DNA from: Arthrobacter sp.
Lineage (GTDB): Bacteria > Actinomycetota > Actinomycetes > Actinomycetales > Micrococcaceae
Assembly (NCBI GenBank): GCA_030146405.1
Contig: JASLBS010000168.1
Location: forward strand, 1 to 23,468
Direction of reading: 5' to 3'
DNA: 23,468 nt
The notes beneath the pieces were generated by a model. It was given only the letters and a program-made list of their open reading frames with translations, did not search any database and was not told the DNA's origin. Shown here piece after piece: positions 21,373 through 23,468 of this stretch. How positions within the stretch are numbered: the stretch's first letter is position 1; every line of letters begins with the position of its first letter. A program made the translations under genes and the position numbers.

Positions 21373-23244
21373 GTGGCAAACGCTGGAAAGCACGTAGACA
21401 CGTCCAGGGCAGCTCGGCGGGTCTTCGGCAAGCCCGGCGTCAGGACGAGAGCCAGTCTCGCCATGGTGGTCTGCTTCATCGGGTTCCAGGGCATCGTGCC
21501 GCAGGCGGGCAGTGCGGACGTGATGACGTTCGACGCAGCGGGGGAGACAAGCGCGCTTTCCTCCCTGAACGACGCGTTGTCGCCCACCGGCACTGTCGGA
21601 TCTTCCCTCCTCGAGCCGCTGCACGCGCCGGACGCCCTCGATCCGATGGCTCCCTGGCAGGCACAGCACACCTCCGTGCCCCGCAAGGGCAGCGAGGGTG
21701 CCTCCACGGGTGCTGCTGCGAATCGGCCGGCCGCCGGTAGTCTTTTCGCTCCCCTGGCGGAACTCGTACCGACATCCTCCTTCGGCTTCCGCACGAGCCC
21801 CATCACGGGCGAAGCGGGAGAGTTCCACACCGGTCAGGATTACGCTGCTCCCTGCGGTACCGCCGTCCTCGCCGCTGACGCAGGTACCGTCCGGGCGGTC
21901 GGCTGGCACCCCTGGGGTGGCGGCAACCGGGTCGAGGTGGACCACGGGAACGGCCTCATCACCACCTACAACCACCTGCAGGGCATCTCGGTCCTTGCTG
22001 GCGACTCCGTGAACGGCGGCGACACGATTGCTGCCATCGGCACCACAGGATCCTCCACCGGTTGCCACCTGCACTTCGAAACCATCCTCGACGGCGAGCA
22101 CGTCGACCCCCTGCGGTGGAAGCTGGTGAGCGCCGTTCCCGGACAGAGCACGGGTGAGCTCAAGGACTTCTCCCCGGGCGGAGCCTCCGCCGCGGACGTT
22201 CCCACATGGGCGCAGTCCTCCACCCGCTCGGACCAGCCGGCGCCGGGCGGCAGTTTGCTGCCGGAGGCAGCCGGTCAGCCGGTGGCCGGAGCGGTGGACC
22301 CCGGTGTGGCGTCCCGCCCGCCGGCAGCCCTGGGTGGTCCCAGCGCGTCTGACGTCCCGCCGACCACCAGGCCCGTGCCTCCCGCTTTCGCATCGCCGAA
22401 GCCCCAGAAGGAGCAGGTCGTGGTGGTGACCGCACCGCGTCAGGGTGCGGGAGGGACGCCGGGCGTGAAGACGCCGGACGTGAAGACCCCGCCGAAGAAG
22501 GACGCATCGACGCCGGGCGTGAAAACGCCGGACGCGAAGACCCCGCCGAAGAAGGACGCGCCGAAGACGCCCGATGCGCCGAAGACGGACGTGAAGACAC
22601 CGGACGCGCCGAAGACGCCCGACGTGCCGAAGACGGACGTGAAGACGCCTGATGTGCCGAATACGGACGTGAAGACGCCTGATGTGCCGAATACGGACGT
22701 GAAGACGCCTGACGTGCCGAATACGGACGTGAAGACGCCTGATGTGCCGAAGCTCGAGGAGACGAAGCCGAGCGGGTCCGCTCCGGTCGACCCGGCAACC
22801 CCTGTTCCGGAATCACCGAAGCCGGACGTTTCGAAGCCGAATGAGCCCGCGCCGACGAACGAGGCAATTCCTGTCCCGGAGACGCCGGAGGACGTCACCC
22901 CGTCCTGCGACGTCGACCCGTCCGCCGCGCTGAACGACGAGGAGTCGGCGGAGTCCCAGCCGCCTATTGACGGCGTTGTACTACCGGCCGCAGAGGTAAG
23001 TTCGGGGGCGGCTGTTCCCGTGACTCTGCCGGAAGACGACACCACACGGGAAGCCGGTTCCACGCCGGATACTGCCGCCGAGGATGGAGTAATGACCGAG
23101 GTGAATGCCGCGTCGATCCCTCCTCCCTGCGACAGCCAGGACGCTCCCGATGCTGCGGAGAGCACCCCTGACGAGGGCGATTCCACGACCGTGGAGCCGG
23201 GTCGGCACGAAAATGCCGCAGCACCGGCGCGCAAACAGGACTAG
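21373..23244 (+). CDS. Secreted M23 (LytM/lysostaphin-type) peptidase with KTPD-rich repeat tail
   Basis: 623 residues. A basic N-terminus (ARRVFGKPGVRTR) and hydrophobic stretch LAMVVCFIGFQGIVPQAG (29-46) form a signal peptide, probably cut near SADV. The M23 domain is about 132-245: SSFGFRTSPITGEAGEFHTG holds zinc ligands H152 and D156 (with QDYAAP), and H201 and GCHLHFE (H232, H234) complete the site, so it should be active. It would cleave peptide cross-bridges of peptidoglycan. Residues about 364-462 are KTPD/VPN repeats and the last 160 are acidic and Pro-rich. There is no LPxTG anchor. GTG 21373 has AAGGGGA upstream. Confidence 0.88.
   Translation: MANAGKHVDTSRAARRVFGKPGVRTRASLAMVVCFIGFQGIVPQAGSADVMTFDAAGETSALSSLNDALSPTGTVGSSLLEPLHAPDALDPMAPWQAQHTSVPRKGSEGASTGAAANRPAAGSLFAPLAELVPTSSFGFRTSPITGEAGEFHTGQDYAAPCGTAVLAADAGTVRAVGWHPWGGGNRVEVDHGNGLITTYNHLQGISVLAGDSVNGGDTIAAIGTTGSSTGCHLHFETILDGEHVDPLRWKLVSAVPGQSTGELKDFSPGGASAADVPTWAQSSTRSDQPAPGGSLLPEAAGQPVAGAVDPGVASRPPAALGGPSASDVPPTTRPVPPAFASPKPQKEQVVVVTAPRQGAGGTPGVKTPDVKTPPKKDASTPGVKTPDAKTPPKKDAPKTPDAPKTDVKTPDAPKTPDVPKTDVKTPDVPNTDVKTPDVPNTDVKTPDVPNTDVKTPDVPKLEETKPSGSAPVDPATPVPESPKPDVSKPNEPAPTNEAIPVPETPEDVTPSCDVDPSAALNDEESAESQPPIDGVVLPAAEVSSGAAVPVTLPEDDTTREAGSTPDTAAEDGVMTEVNAASIPPPCDSQDAPDAAESTPDEGDSTTVEPGRHENAAAPARKQD
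22461..22568 (+). repeat. Two 54-bp direct repeats inside the M23 gene
   Basis: Units starting GGGCGTGAAGACGCCGGACG (22461) and GGGCGTGAAAACGCCGGACG (22515) are 54 bases apart, coding twice for a GVKTPD(V/A)KTPPKKDA block of 18 residues. The period is a multiple of three, so the frame is kept. Confidence 0.8.
22621..22750 (+). repeat. 30-bp tandem repeat, four copies plus a partial
   Basis: Unit starting GATGTGCCGAATACGGACGT at 22621, 22651, 22681 and 22711, with a partial fifth copy at 22741. Each unit encodes DVPNTDVKTP. Copies differ at one or two bases (copy 1 has GACGTGCCGAAGACG), showing recent expansion. Upstream degenerate copies run back to about 22577. The array is in frame and forms a flexible Pro/Lys/Asp-rich stalk. 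Confidence 0.9.
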
Positions 23245-23344
23245 ACGCCGCTCGACCTCTCATGGTGGAACCAAGCGCTGCTCATAGGTGTTGGGTGTCA
23301 GGAGAACCTGACGACCTCATCAAGCACAGCATCCGCCGATCCAG

Positions 23345-23468
23345 TTAGTCGGCTAGGCAGATGATTCCGTCCTGAAGCTTGAGCCGGAGCGTAGGCGAAG
23401 CCACGCCCCGGTAAAGGGATTCCTGCATGACCGTGAGGTCTGACCGCTCGGCAAATCGGCCACCACCT
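23345..23468 (-). CDS. Possible C-terminal end of a minus-strand gene (partial)
   Basis: On the minus strand the frame entering from the right edge runs 41 codons and ends MQESLYRGVASPTLRLKLQD then GIICLAD and TAA at 23345-23347. The composition is balanced and protein-like, with GC use similar to the islet at the left end. I recognise no domain. The gap to the M23 stop is about 100 bases and convergent. It could be chance. Confidence 0.35.
   Translation of the reverse strand, partial: GGGRFAERSDLTVMQESLYRGVASPTLRLKLQDGIICLAD

Noticed and set aside
22440..23234. Long minus-strand frame with repeated SGVFTSVFGT units
   Set aside because: It is the mirror of the KTPD repeats in the M23 gene. 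The sense strand has signal peptide, catalytic motifs and a ribosome binding site; the antisense has none.

Overview
The window is high-GC DNA with the gene content of an Arthrobacter-like actinobacterium (Micrococcaceae). This placement is inferred from gene families and codon use: an FprA-type NADPH reductase, a PucR/GabT pair, two-domain universal stress proteins, a secreted LytM peptidase and an RsbU/V/W partner-switching set. I see no rRNA, tRNA, CRISPR array or intact insertion sequence.

Left part (1-3160) looks accessory. A LysR-type regulator, cut by the window edge, diverges from an EamA (DMT) exporter. The exporter's stop codon lies inside a roughly 58-base structured repeat. A second copy of the repeat, about 88% identical and in the same orientation, lies 1.9 kb downstream. 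Between the copies are an orphan four-helix membrane protein, the 3' remnant of a serine resolvase and a small GNAT acetyltransferase.

From 3363 on, the DNA is denser and looks like core chromosome. On the minus strand are a TRIC/UPF0126 channel and a SUKH (SMI1/KNR4) protein that overlaps a HIT hydrolase gene by one base. An HSL-type alpha/beta hydrolase follows on the plus strand. Next comes the signalling block (6132-11333): an RsbW-like anti-sigma kinase, an RsbV-like STAS antagonist and a response regulator fused to a PP2C phosphatase, all on the minus strand. A membrane histidine kinase diverges from these genes, and a soluble GAF histidine kinase converges on it. Together they could form a two-component-controlled partner switch, but no sigma factor is encoded here.

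The next block is metabolic and stress-related. A PucR regulator diverges from gabT (GABA transaminase), which ends at a 17-bp hairpin. After a convergent GNAT-fold gene, a control region with an 11-bp triple direct repeat and two dyads leads into a 48-codon ORF and two tandem-Usp paralogues. A RarD-type permease faces away from an FprA-like ferredoxin/adrenodoxin-NADP reductase. The reductase is followed by a GAF regulator with an AcoR-like N-terminus but no sigma-54 AAA+ domain, and then by a secreted M23 peptidase with a KTPD-rich repeat tail. The right edge may hold the 3' end of another minus-strand gene.

The observations I consider most worth checking are the repeat-bounded islet, the partner switch with two kinases and one receiver, the SUKH-HIT overlap, the control region with its short ORF upstream of the Usp genes, and the expanding repeats in the M23 gene.
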